Below are positions 43,777 through 53,075 of a DNA stretch of 64,000 bases, piece after piece (positions within the stretch are counted from its first letter, which is position 1; each line of letters begins with the position of its first letter). This stretch comes from Microbispora oryzae (GTDB lineage Bacteria; Actinomycetota; Actinomycetes; Streptosporangiales; Streptosporangiaceae). The stretch covers positions 124,001-188,000 of the forward strand of contig NZ_JAFCNB010000001.1 of NCBI RefSeq assembly GCF_017896165.1. The letters run 5' to 3'. The notes under the pieces are model-generated. The model was given only the letters and a program-made list of their open reading frames with translations, did not search any database and was not told the origin of the DNA. Position numbers and translations under genes: made by a program.

Positions 43777-44582
43777 GGCTCGCGATGCTCGGCGTCCGCG
43801 GATCCACCCCGGCGCCGGGCCCCGCCTTCACGCGGTACGGCGGCAACACCAGCTGCGTCGCGGTTCTTCCAGACGGGGTTCCGGGCGGGCTGCCAGGTGA
43901 ACTGCCCGGCGACGGCGACGTCCCCGCCCTCGTTCTCGACGCGGGCACCGGCCTGCGGGGGCTCGGCCGGCTGCTCGGCGACGCGGCGTTCCGCGGCTCG
44001 ATCGTGCTAACCCATCTGCACTGGGACCACATGCAGGGCCTGCCGTTCTGCCCGGCGCTCGACCGCCCGGACGCCCGGGTCGACCTCTACCTGCCGTCGC
44101 CGCGGCCGCTGGAGACGCTGACCCGGGTCATGTCCCCGCCGCACTTCCCGATCACGCCGGACGGCCTGGGCGGCGCGTGGCGGTTCCTGACGTCCGCCTC
44201 CCGCCCGATCGAGGGGTTCGACGTCACGGTCGCCGAGATCTCCCACAAGGGCGGCACCACTCTCGGCGTCCGCGTCGAGCGCGACGGCCGGTCGATCGCG
44301 TACCTGCCCGACCACTGCCCGCAGGCGGGGTGCGAGGCCGCGGCCGAGCTGGCGGCGGGCGTGGACCTGCTGCTTCACGACGGCCAGTTCCTGCCGGGCG
44401 AGCGGGCCCTGGCCGACGCCTACGGCCACGCCACGACGGCGGACGCCGCCGCCTTCGCCGCGCGCTGCGGCGCCCGGCGGCTCGTCCTCACCCACCACGC
44501 CCCGACGCGGACGGATGACGCGCTCGACGTGCTGGCCAAGGAGTTCGAGGTCGCCCGCGAGGGCGACGTCCTCGTCGTCTGA
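43773..44582 (+). CDS. MBL-fold metallohydrolase
   Basis: 269 aa from a GTG at 43773 overlapping the previous stop by 4 bp. The start VRLAMLGVRGSTPAPGPAF and TRYGGNTSCVAV is typical of an MBL group related to PhnP-like and class II phosphodiesterase-like enzymes. The metal motif is His81-x-His83-x-Asp85-His86 (THLHWDHMQGLPF), with further ligands in AEISHKGGT, LPDHCP, LLLHDGQF and LTHHAP. Because it is cotranslated with a cyclic-nucleotide-binding protein and lies beside a cyclase, hydrolysis of a cyclic nucleotide is a reasonable guess. The family alone does not prove it. Confidence 0.88.
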   Translation: MRLAMLGVRGSTPAPGPAFTRYGGNTSCVAVLPDGVPGGLPGELPGDGDVPALVLDAGTGLRGLGRLLGDAAFRGSIVLTHLHWDHMQGLPFCPALDRPDARVDLYLPSPRPLETLTRVMSPPHFPITPDGLGGAWRFLTSASRPIEGFDVTVAEISHKGGTTLGVRVERDGRSIAYLPDHCPQAGCEAAAELAAGVDLLLHDGQFLPGERALADAYGHATTADAAAFAARCGARRLVLTHHAPTRTDDALDVLAKEFEVAREGDVLVV

Positions 44583-44855
44583 CCTCCCGGAGCCAGGTCG
44601 CCGGAAACCGCGCGCCCTGTCGGAAGAACCTACGCGTGATCACGAACCCATGAGATCAGGCGAGTCAGATCCTATCCGGCCCCCGTGGGAAACCGACACC
44701 GGCCAGGTCAGAGGCGTCCGCCACGGGCCGTCCACCCGGTCACACCAATCCGCAAGATATCTCCCAAATCCCGAAATAAGGGACGATGGGTCGGCGCGGT
44801 CAGGTTGATCCCTTTGCCATCCGTGGGACCATTCATGGGTCCAGGAAGGGGTTCG

Positions 44856-47585
44856 ATGTCGCGTGCGGAAGGCCGGCTCGTCGGAGGCCGGTACCAGTTG
44901 ATGGAGCCGATCGGCCGGGGCGGCATGGGCGTCGTTTGGCGCGCGCATGACCAGCTCCTCGACCGACCCGTGGCGGTCAAAGAGGTCCGCTACGACAGCG
45001 CGATGGGCGACGAGCTCAGCGACCTGAACCGCCGCACCATGCGCGAGGCCCGCGCCGCCGGGCGGCTCACCCACCCCAACGTGGTGGTGGTCCACGACGT
45101 GATCGAGGAGGACGAGCGCCCCTGGATCATCATGCAGCTCGTCCAGTCGCGGTCGCTCGGCCAGGTCATCCGGGAGGACGGGCCGCTGCCGCCCGAGCGC
45201 ACCGCGGAGATCGGCCTGCAGATCCTGGACGCCCTGCGCGCCGCCCACCGGCAGGGAGTGCTGCACCGCGACGTCAAGCCGGAGAACGTGCTGCTCACCG
45301 AGGACGGACGGGTCGTCCTCACCGACTTCGGCATCGCCCGCCTGGAGGCCGACTCGACCATGACCCGCACGGGGCTGGTCGGCACCCCGGCCTTCATCGC
45401 CCCGGAACGGCTCCGCGGCGCTCCGGCGCAGCGGGAGTCCGACCTGTGGTCGCTCGGCGCCACGCTCTACACCGCCGTGGAGGGCAAGCCGCCACACGAC
45501 CGGGGCATGGCGATGGCCACCATGCACGCCGTGCTCAACGAGGATCCGGCCCCCGCCGCCCGGGCGGGCGATCTCGGGCCGGTGCTGGGGCGCGTGCTCG
45601 CCAAGGAGCCGGCCGACCGGCCGGGGTACGACGAGCTGACCCGCCTGCTGAAGCAGGCCATGCGCCCGGCCCCGCCGCGGACCAAGGTGATGCCCGTCAT
45701 CCCCGGCGACGAGCCGGCCGCCTCCCCGTCACCCGCGGCGTCCCCCTCAGCGTCCCCCGCCCCCCGCCCCGCCCCGTCACGTCCGCCCGCGCCGCAGGCA
45801 CGGGGGCAGCGCGGCGGCTCTCCGGGCAGGCAGCCCTACTCCGGCGGCCCGGCCGGTGGCTCCGCCAGTGGTTCTGCCGGTGGTTCTGCCGGTGGCGCGG
45901 CTCGTGGCCCGGTGGGTGGCCAGGCGGATGGCCGGCGGGACGACTCCGCACGTGACGCGGCCCGGAAGAACGCCCCGGCACCGGGACCGGTCGCCGAGAC
46001 CGGCGCCAGGATCAGCACGGGGGCCGGTTCGCCCGGCACCCGTGATGCGGCCGCCCGTGAGGCCGATGCCCGTAATGACGCGGGTGCCCGTGATGCGCAG
46101 GGCGACGCGACTTCCGAGCCTGCCGTCAAGGGCGGGAAGAGCGGGACGGGCGCGGCCTCCGCCAAGGACGGAACGGGAGACGCCGCGAAGTCCGCGAGCG
46201 CCCCGGCGGCGCGGAACCGGGCCGAGGACGCCCGCGAAGACCGCCGCGTAGACCCCGCCGAGGACCCCCGCCAGGGCCCGCACAGGGACACCGGCGCCGA
46301 CACAGGCGACGGCACAGGCGAGGACATCGGCGACATCGGCGACACCGGCGAGAACGCGCCGGAGAGTTCCGCGGCCGGCGACCCGCCCGCAGCGACGCCC
46401 ACAGCGGCACCCAGAGCGGCACCCAGAGCGGCATCGGCCGGCGCGGGCGTCACCGGTGACGACGCGGAGCCCCGTGCCGCGGATGAGACCGGCTCCGCCG
46501 CGCCGGACGACGTGGAGGCCGGCACGCGTGCCGTCAGGAGGGCCGGCAGCGACCCGTCCGTCGCCGCGGAGGGGATGGCCAGGGACACGGGCAAGAGCAC
46601 TGGCACTGGCACTGGCAAGGTCACAGACAGAGGCTCGGGAGGAGTCCCCCGCCGGGATTCGGGACACACCAGACACACCCGGGACGGCCTGGACAGCCCG
46701 GCCCGGCAGTACGTGCGCGACAGGATGACCGCGCCCGCGCCCGCGGGTTTCGCGGAGGTCCCCACCCGGCCGCGCACACCCGAGCCCGGGGCGGGGATCC
46801 CCCCGCGGCCGAGCCCCGACTGGGGCACTCCGACGGTGCCTCCCCTTCCTCCCCGGGAGCGGCGGGGGCTGAGCCCCGCCGCGAAGGTGGCGCTCGTCAT
46901 CGCGCCCGCGCTGGTCGCCATCGCCGGGGTGGGCGGCTACCTGGGTATCCGCGCCGGTCAGGAGCCGGAAAACGACGGCGCGATCTCGGCCACGACGAGC
47001 GGCGGCGGTTCCGCGAAGCCGCCGTCTCCGGGTTCAGGGGCGGCCGGCGCGGCGCCCGGGACCGGCCCGGGGTCGGCCACCCCCTCGCCGTACGACGACG
47101 AGAAAGACACACCCTCGCCCACGCCGACGTCGTCGGAGCCCTCCGACGTCCCCGACGGCTGGCACCGCTACAAGGACCCGACCGGTTTCTCGGTCGCGCT
47201 GCCCAAGGGCTGGAAGCCCACCTCGCACACCGGTAGCGGCGTCTGGTTCTCCGGTCCCGGCACCCCGGGCTCGTTGCTGATCGACCAGACCCACACGCCG
47301 AAGGCCGACGCGGAGAAGGACTGGAAGGAGCAGGAGCCGTACCAGAAGGGCAACTTCCCCGGCTACAAGCGCGTCAAGATCAAGGCGGTGGACTACTGGA
47401 AGACGGCCGCCGACTGGGAGTTCACCTACGCCTCCGGCTCGGGACGGACACACGTGGTCAACCGGGGGTTCGTCACCAGCAAGCGGCACGGCTACGCCAT
47501 CTACTGGCGGACCCCCGACAGCCGCTGGGACAAGGACTACCACTACTTCGAGACGTTCACCGCGACCTTCAAACCCGCCAAGTGA
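44856..47585 (+). CDS. Membrane Ser/Thr protein kinase A
   Basis: 909 aa from the ATG at 44856 (AGGAAGGGG upstream); starts further up lack a site. Kinase domain 1-270: glycine loop IGRGGMGVVWRA, Lys42, HRDVKPENV with Asp139, Asp157 of DFG, GTPAFIAPERL. A long Ala/Asp/Gly/Arg-rich linker with repeats follows (about 290-675), then one membrane segment (about 677-701) and an outside domain to 909 (DGWHRYKDPTGFSVALPKGW ... DWEFTYASG ... YFETFTATF). The outside domain is also found in kinase B (53076) and is not PASTA. The extracellular ligand is unknown. A bidirectional terminator follows. Confidence 0.93.
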   Translation: MSRAEGRLVGGRYQLMEPIGRGGMGVVWRAHDQLLDRPVAVKEVRYDSAMGDELSDLNRRTMREARAAGRLTHPNVVVVHDVIEEDERPWIIMQLVQSRSLGQVIREDGPLPPERTAEIGLQILDALRAAHRQGVLHRDVKPENVLLTEDGRVVLTDFGIARLEADSTMTRTGLVGTPAFIAPERLRGAPAQRESDLWSLGATLYTAVEGKPPHDRGMAMATMHAVLNEDPAPAARAGDLGPVLGRVLAKEPADRPGYDELTRLLKQAMRPAPPRTKVMPVIPGDEPAASPSPAASPSASPAPRPAPSRPPAPQARGQRGGSPGRQPYSGGPAGGSASGSAGGSAGGAARGPVGGQADGRRDDSARDAARKNAPAPGPVAETGARISTGAGSPGTRDAAAREADARNDAGARDAQGDATSEPAVKGGKSGTGAASAKDGTGDAAKSASAPAARNRAEDAREDRRVDPAEDPRQGPHRDTGADTGDGTGEDIGDIGDTGENAPESSAAGDPPAATPTAAPRAAPRAASAGAGVTGDDAEPRAADETGSAAPDDVEAGTRAVRRAGSDPSVAAEGMARDTGKSTGTGTGKVTDRGSGGVPRRDSGHTRHTRDGLDSPARQYVRDRMTAPAPAGFAEVPTRPRTPEPGAGIPPRPSPDWGTPTVPPLPPRERRGLSPAAKVALVIAPALVAIAGVGGYLGIRAGQEPENDGAISATTSGGGSAKPPSPGSGAAGAAPGTGPGSATPSPYDDEKDTPSPTPTSSEPSDVPDGWHRYKDPTGFSVALPKGWKPTSHTGSGVWFSGPGTPGSLLIDQTHTPKADAEKDWKEQEPYQKGNFPGYKRVKIKAVDYWKTAADWEFTYASGSGRTHVVNRGFVTSKRHGYAIYWRTPDSRWDKDYHYFETFTATFKPAK

Positions 47586-47641
47586 GACCGGGCCGCCACG
47601 GAGCTACGACCTCGGCGACGCCGCGACCCACGCACGGCACA

Positions 47642-47693
47642 GGGCGAGGCCGCCGGCCCTGACGGGAGTTCCGTCGATCCGGCCGCCTCGCCC
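47642..47693. terminator. Bidirectional terminator hairpin
   Basis: GGGCGAGGCCGCCGG (47642-47656) pairs with CCGGCCGCCTCGCCC (47679-47693), 14 of 15 bp, with a 22-nt loop. It lies between the stops of two convergent genes, kinase A and the small secreted protein. Confidence 0.8.
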
Positions 47694-47703
47694 GCGGGCC
47701 CGG

Positions 47704-48192
47704 TCAGGGCTGGCCGACGAAGTCGACCTTCACGGCGGTGGCCCGCGCGGTGGCGCTGGTGGGCACGGGCGTGAACGTCAGCTCGCCCGTGCCGTAGCAG
47801 GGCAGCGTCATCGTGGTGGGGATCTCCGCGGCCACCGCGTAGGTGTGGAGCACGATCGGCCGGGACGCCGTCGAAGCCAGGGGGCCGGTGACCGCGACGC
47901 CGTCGGCGGCGGTGCCGGTGTAGCCGAGAGCCCACGCCGAGTAGGACGGGGCAGGCAGCACCTTCACCGTCTGCCCGGCCATCGGATGGCCGGTCTGCCC
48001 TTCGTAGACCGGGCCGAAGCACGCCATCTTGATGACGGCGTGACCGGTCTGCCCGTTGACGACGCCGTAGAAGAGCTGACCGGGGCCGATGGGCGCGGGG
48101 TCGACGATCTCGGCCGAGGCGGGCAGCGCGGCGACCGCCACCAGGGCGGCGGCGGCCAGCGGGACGAGACGCATCACGGGAGAAAGAGACAC
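47704..48192 (-). CDS. Secreted protein of unknown function
   Basis: 162 aa from a GTG at 48192 (GGAG upstream); an ATG at 48174 is possible. A signal peptide ends at PASA-EIV near residue 28. The mature protein has two Cys (MACFGP and LPCYGTG), probably one disulfide, and a beta-rich pattern such as GQTGHAVIKMACFGPVYEGQTGHPMAGQTVKV. This looks like a common small exported protein of actinomycetes, but I know no function. Encoded between kinase A and the M1 peptidase. Confidence 0.75.
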   Translation of the reverse strand: MSLSPVMRLVPLAAAALVAVAALPASAEIVDPAPIGPGQLFYGVVNGQTGHAVIKMACFGPVYEGQTGHPMAGQTVKVLPAPSYSAWALGYTGTAADGVAVTGPLASTASRPIVLHTYAVAAEIPTTMTLPCYGTGELTFTPVPTSATARATAVKVDFVGQP

Positions 48193-48345
48193 GGTGGCTC
48201 CGGCTGACGAGACGGGAAGCGGCAGACCGGGACGCTAAACGCGTCCCTCCGGCGGGTCAACGTCCCGTCGCACGTCCGGCCGGACGTCCCAGGCGGCGCG
48301 GGGCGAACGGTTGAACGGTTCACTCCCGCGCCGGGGCGTACGGGC

Positions 48346-49761
48346 CTACCAGGTGGCAGGCTTGCCCTTCTGGTAGAGCCAGACGTCGAAGAACCGCGTC
48401 AGGTCCTGGCCCGAGGCCTGCTGCGCCGCCGCGACGAAGTCGGCGGTGCGGCCGTTGCCGTGCCTGTGGGTCGTGGCCCAGTCCTTGATCAGTTTGAAGA
48501 ACACCGCGTCGCCGATCTTGCCGCGCAGCGCGTGCAGCGTCATCGCGCCCCGGTTGTACGGGACGTTGCCGAACATGTCCTCGGGGCCGGGGTCGGCCGT
48601 GACGGTCTGCCAGAACGACGAGGTCGCGGCCCTGCCGTAGTTGCCGGCGCTGTCGAACGTCTGCTGTGCGGTGGCGCCGCCGGTGTGCTCGGTCCACAGC
48701 CACGACGCGTACGTGGCGAAGCCCTCGTTGAGCCAGATGTCCGACCAGCGCCCGACGCTGACGCTGTCCCCGTACCACTGGTGGGCCAGCTCGTGGGCCA
48801 TCGTGCCCACGCTGGGCGCGCTGGAGAAGATCGGCTTGGTCTGGCTCTCCAGGGCGTACCCGACGTCGGGGGCCTGGTCGACGATGGCGCCCACGGAGCT
48901 GAACGGGTACGGGCCGAAGATCGTGGAGAAGTACTCGACGATGTCGGGGATCTTGGAGACGGCCGCGGCGGACCTGTCGGCGAGACGGGGGTCGACGGCC
49001 GTGTAGACCGGGATGCCGCTCGGCGTCGCCGACTGGGCGACCGTGAAGTTCCCGAGCGTGACCGTGGCGAGGTAGGTCGCCATCGGCTCCTTCTCGTCCC
49101 AGACGAACGTGGTGTGACCGCCCGCGGCCGTCTTCGACACGAGCTTCCCGTTGCCGACGGCCGTGACGCCCTCGGGGACGGTCGCGTGGAAGGTGAACGT
49201 GGCCTTGTCCGTGGGGTGGTCGTCGCCGGGGAACCAGGCGGGGGCGCCCTGGGGCTCACCCGGCACGAAGGCGCCGTCGTCGGTGGGCACCCAGCCCTCG
49301 ATGGAGCCGTCGGGGTCGGTGACGACCGGCGGCGTCCCGGCGTACTTCACCACCACGGTGAAGTCCTTGCCCGACTTGAGCTTCGGCCGGGGGGTGACGA
49401 TGAGCTCCTGGCCGGACCGTTCGAACGACGCCTTGTGGCCGTCGACGGTCAGCGAGGTGATCTGCGGGCCGCGGAAGTCGAGGTCGAAGCGGTCCATGTC
49501 CTGGGTCGCCACCGCCTCGACGGTGGTGGTGGCGTCCATGTGCTTGGTGGACGGGTCGTAGGCGAACGCGATGTCGTAGTGCCGCACGTCGTAGCCGCCG
49601 TTGCCCTGGTCGGGGAAGTACGGGTCTCCGACGTCGGCCGCTCCCGGGCTGTAACGAGGCTCACCGGGCGCGCCGGGGGCGGCGAGGGCGTGGTCCGGCA
49701 CGCCCACGAGGGCGCACAGGACGGCTGCGAGTGCGGTGCCGGCGGCACGACGCGGTTTCAT
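48346..49761 (-). CDS. Secreted M1 family metallopeptidase
   Basis: 471 aa from the ATG at 49761 (AAAGGAA upstream); a GTG at 49782 in frame is less likely. A signal peptide ends near ALAAPGAP. Catalytic zinc motif: HELAHQWYGDS (HExxH) and, 18 residues later, NEGFATY with the third ligand Glu. Upstream there is the M1 beta-rich domain. It lacks the usual long C-terminal domain, so it is a short-form M1 peptidase. It should cleave peptides outside the cell. 75 bp separate it from the M14-type gene upstream; both read the same way. Confidence 0.92.
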   Translation of the reverse strand: MKPRRAAGTALAAVLCALVGVPDHALAAPGAPGEPRYSPGAADVGDPYFPDQGNGGYDVRHYDIAFAYDPSTKHMDATTTVEAVATQDMDRFDLDFRGPQITSLTVDGHKASFERSGQELIVTPRPKLKSGKDFTVVVKYAGTPPVVTDPDGSIEGWVPTDDGAFVPGEPQGAPAWFPGDDHPTDKATFTFHATVPEGVTAVGNGKLVSKTAAGGHTTFVWDEKEPMATYLATVTLGNFTVAQSATPSGIPVYTAVDPRLADRSAAAVSKIPDIVEYFSTIFGPYPFSSVGAIVDQAPDVGYALESQTKPIFSSAPSVGTMAHELAHQWYGDSVSVGRWSDIWLNEGFATYASWLWTEHTGGATAQQTFDSAGNYGRAATSSFWQTVTADPGPEDMFGNVPYNRGAMTLHALRGKIGDAVFFKLIKDWATTHRHGNGRTADFVAAAQQASGQDLTRFFDVWLYQKGKPATW

Positions 49762-49836
49762 CTGGTTCCTTTCGAGTGGCACCGGCCGGGGTGAGACCCC
49801 GGCCGGGCCGCCGGTGTTACTTCGCGGGGACGTGGA

Positions 49837-52662
49837 TCAGGCGACGAGCGAGCGCAGCGGGATGCCCGCCGCGCGCAGCTCGGCCACCAGATCGCGGAGG
49901 TAGGGGTGCTCGTCGGCCGCGAGCCCCTCCGGGTTGGGGATGGTCAGGTAGGCCGATCCTCCGGCGCTCGCCACCTGGGCGTCGCCGGTGTGCCTGGCGA
50001 CGACGGCCCGCGCCCGCGCGAGGTCGGCGCCGGCGACCTGGAGGGTGATGGGCCGCCACTGCCCGCCGAGGGCGGCCGGCTCGGGGGCCCGCGCCGCCGC
50101 CTCCCGCAGGGACTCCGCATCCGCGGCCGGGGTCGCCGCCCGTGCTCGCGGCGCCGCCGCCCCGGGCGGGGACAGCAGGGCGTTGGCCACGAGGTGGATG
50201 CCGTTCTCGTTGTACGCCCGGAACAGCGGGTTGTAGGCGAACAGGACGGCGTGGCCCGAGCCGACCGGCTCGTCGACGAGCGCGGCCGTGCCCTTCAGGG
50301 CGTCGGCGCCGACCGTGTAGCCGTTGGACCAGAACGTCCCGTCCGACGGATACATGAGGACGTTCGTGCCGGTCTGGCTCGGGGTGAGGATCGGGTCGCC
50401 GTTGTTGAACTCAAAGTCCTCGGCCGGGCGACCCAGCGCGATCGGGCTGCTGGGGGCCACGTCGACCCGGAAGTGGGAACCGATGACCTGGTAGCCGGTC
50501 GGCTTGGCCTTCTCCGTCGTGGAGGTGAGACCGGCCGACCGGGCGACCCGGGTGCCCTCGTTGCGCAGCCCGACGTACGTGCCGCCCGCCGCCACCCATG
50601 CCTTGAGGTTGGCCATGCCCTGCGCGTCGAGGCCGCCGGTCGCGCTGCTGCCGTCCGGCACGACGAGCACCCTGCGGCCGGTGAACGCGGGGGTGTTGCC
50701 GTTGACGTCGGCCGCGGTGACGGGCGTGAGGGTCAGCCCCCAGCGGGCGCCGAGCACGTAGCGCGCCTCGCCGTACGAGCCGGAGGTGGTCGAGATGCCC
50801 GTCCCGCCGAACAGGCCGACGTCCGGCGGGCTCAGCCGCGTGCCGGAGGCCGGCGCCCGGCCGCCCTCGACCGTCACTCCGTACGACCGGGACAGCTTGT
50901 CCAGCTCTCCCCTGGAGATCCCCCCGGCGGGCACGCCGGCCCCACCGGTGGTCTGGTCGCGGAAGACGGGCACGCCCGCGCCGAGCAGGCGGAACGTGAG
51001 CTCGGACGCCGCGGCCGAGTCCATCGGGTACGTGTACGAGCCGCCGCCTGGCGCCGGCCCGGTCACACCGCCGTCGACGCCACGCACCAGATCGGCCTTC
51101 GGCCTGAGCGCGTCACCGGTGTAGACGGTGCCGACGCCCATGAGCAGCGGGTTGCTCCATGAGGACACGTCGTAGAAGTAGGGGAAGGGCACATACGGGT
51201 CCTCGCCCATCAGCGCCTGGATCCAGTGCTTCTGCGGCTGGTCCATCGGGATCCAGTACGCCCCGGCGGGAACGGTGAGATTCTTCGCCGACCGCCCGCC
51301 GAAGATCCGGGCGTTCGGCACGGTGATCGGCCTGTCCAGGCGGTAGACCTCGACGTCCATGCCGCGCAGCCGCTCGACCAGCCGCCGCGCGTCGCCGAGC
51401 TGCCGGTCCGGCAGCAGGAAGTACGACCGGATCTTCACGTCCGGCACGGGGAACTGGACGGTGTTCGAGGGCTGCACGACCTCGTTGGGCTCCAGTTCGC
51501 CCCTGGCGCCCTCGTCGAGCGCGGTCCGCCAGATCGTGTAGTAGCCGTCGAGGACCTCGCGCCTGTTGGCCGCGGCCCAGCCCGTGGTCGCCCACTGGGT
51601 GGTGAACTGCTGCTGCACGCGGTCCTCGTCGGTGGAGGCGCTGCCCTTCTCGAACGTCATGCCGGCCGCGCCGAAGCCGGTCGACGGGACGGTGTCGCCG
51701 TACCCCATGTAGAACAGGTCGTAGGTGTCGTAGTTGAAGTAGCACTCCGTGGTCACCGTGGCGGTGCACGCGCCGTTGTAGCCGAAGGCCGCCTTGTTGG
51801 CCTCACCGATCCGGTTGATCCAGTCCACCGGCTGGTCGGCGATCTCGTGATGGATCGGGTCGGCGTTCGGCGGGAAGAAGTAGCGCTTGCCGCCCATCTC
51901 GTGGGCGTCGACGAAGACCTGCGGCGGGTAGTCGCGGAGCATCGCGATCTTGCCGTCGGTCTCCGGCTGGGTGCGGGCGAACCAGTCCCGGTTGAGGTCG
52001 AAGCCGTAGTCGTTCTGCCGTCTGCCGGCGTCGCGGCCGTCCGGGTTCTGGGTGGGCACGATGACCGTGACGAGGTTGTCGTTGCGCCGGGCCACCTCGC
52101 AGGAGAGCCCGCCGGCGAGCGTGTACAGCGTCTTGAGGGCGGCGTCGGCGCCGCTCTTCTCGCCGCCGTGCACGTTGCCCGCGATCCAGACGATGGCGGG
52201 GGTGTCGTCGGCGATGCGGGCGGCCTTGTCCGGCCGCAGCGTCCGCGGGTCGCGCAGCGACCTGATCCGGCCGGCGATCTCACGCAGCCGCCCGGGGGTC
52301 ATGTTGCGCTCGCTCGACACGATCGCGTACGGCAGTTCCTGCCCCGACACACTCCGCGCCACCGTCCCGGTGACGACCCGGCGGGACGATCGGCCCACGG
52401 CGTCGACGTACTTCACGATCTCGTCTGTGGTGACCACGCGCGGCTGGCCCTTCCCGAGGGGGAAGCCGAGGACCGACTCGGGGCTCGGCACCGAGGCCAG
52501 GTGGGCGTCCGGATCAGCGGAGCAGGCGGGCCCGCCCGGGGCGGCCTGCGCCGGTGAGCCACCAGGCGAGACGAGCGGGGAGACGAGCGCGGCGAACGCC
52601 ACGACCGCGACGGTCAGGGCCTTTCCGTAGGGAGTTCTGCACATGATCGTGCCTGGCAGCAT
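49837..52662 (-). CDS. Secreted M14 family zinc carboxypeptidase-like protein
   Basis: 941 aa from the ATG at 52662 with AGGAGG 4 bp upstream. A signal peptide spans about 10-40 (ending near AQAAPG). The M14 domain (about 85-430) has the HxxE zinc motif in AGNVHGGEKSG, then NPDGRDAGRRQNDYGFDLNRDW, the later VDAHEMGG and the Glu region near TFEKGSAST. The second half (about 440-941) is not peptidase and includes a glutamine-amidotransferase-like beta-alpha region (VLVVPDGSSATGGLD, TYVGLRNEGTR). This two-part build is seen in actinobacterial M14-like exported proteins. A promoter is visible upstream at 52719-52747. Confidence 0.9.
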   Translation of the reverse strand: MLPGTIMCRTPYGKALTVAVVAFAALVSPLVSPGGSPAQAAPGGPACSADPDAHLASVPSPESVLGFPLGKGQPRVVTTDEIVKYVDAVGRSSRRVVTGTVARSVSGQELPYAIVSSERNMTPGRLREIAGRIRSLRDPRTLRPDKAARIADDTPAIVWIAGNVHGGEKSGADAALKTLYTLAGGLSCEVARRNDNLVTVIVPTQNPDGRDAGRRQNDYGFDLNRDWFARTQPETDGKIAMLRDYPPQVFVDAHEMGGKRYFFPPNADPIHHEIADQPVDWINRIGEANKAAFGYNGACTATVTTECYFNYDTYDLFYMGYGDTVPSTGFGAAGMTFEKGSASTDEDRVQQQFTTQWATTGWAAANRREVLDGYYTIWRTALDEGARGELEPNEVVQPSNTVQFPVPDVKIRSYFLLPDRQLGDARRLVERLRGMDVEVYRLDRPITVPNARIFGGRSAKNLTVPAGAYWIPMDQPQKHWIQALMGEDPYVPFPYFYDVSSWSNPLLMGVGTVYTGDALRPKADLVRGVDGGVTGPAPGGGSYTYPMDSAAASELTFRLLGAGVPVFRDQTTGGAGVPAGGISRGELDKLSRSYGVTVEGGRAPASGTRLSPPDVGLFGGTGISTTSGSYGEARYVLGARWGLTLTPVTAADVNGNTPAFTGRRVLVVPDGSSATGGLDAQGMANLKAWVAAGGTYVGLRNEGTRVARSAGLTSTTEKAKPTGYQVIGSHFRVDVAPSSPIALGRPAEDFEFNNGDPILTPSQTGTNVLMYPSDGTFWSNGYTVGADALKGTAALVDEPVGSGHAVLFAYNPLFRAYNENGIHLVANALLSPPGAAAPRARAATPAADAESLREAAARAPEPAALGGQWRPITLQVAGADLARARAVVARHTGDAQVASAGGSAYLTIPNPEGLAADEHPYLRDLVAELRAAGIPLRSLVA

Positions 52663-53075
52663 CCTGCCTCCTGTCGGACGGGGGAAACGACACGGCGAAG
52701 CGCCAGAAAGCCGAACGAATCGTATAAGTCATGAATAAAGCGGGCAAGAGCATTAATAGGTAACTTATCGCCAGCCGAATATGTGAGCGATCGATCATCT
52801 CGGGGCCTGGTTCGCGGCGGACGCGCTCGTCAGGCACGGCGGGCGCGAGCATGTTGCGCAGCTGTTTCGCCGTTGTTTTTCCGCCTGTTTCACCCGTTTC
52901 GCCAGGCCGTCGTGCCCCAGGCGACGGCCCGCCTTCCGGAGAAATCCCGCGAGCCGGCCGGACGACCGGACATCGGGGCAGGGGGGAATTCCTCCCGGGC
53001 GCCGCGTTCCCTGACGGCCAGCCTCGGCTCCCCGCGGACTGTGGGACGATTGCGGGGTTTCGAGGAGGGAGCGGA
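52663..53075. other. Divergent intergenic region with an AT-rich island
   Basis: 413 bp between the M14-type gene (minus) and kinase B (plus). The stretch 52713-52790 is markedly AT-rich for this genome (GTATAAG, GAATAAAG, TTAATAGGTAACTTA) and holds the M14 promoter. No gene seen; plus-strand frames reaching into it are in-frame extensions of kinase B without a ribosome site. Confidence 0.6.
52719..52747 (-). promoter_or_regulatory. Promoter of the M14-type gene
   Basis: On the minus strand TTGCCC (52747-52742) and TACGAT (52724-52719) are separated by 17 bp, four of six matches to each sigma-70 hexamer. The start codon is 57 nt downstream of the -10. Confidence 0.5.

Noticed and set aside
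44685..44855. Earlier in-frame starts for kinase A
   Set aside because: No ribosome site, and the sequence is not like any kinase N-terminus; the ATG at 44856 follows AGGAAGGGG.
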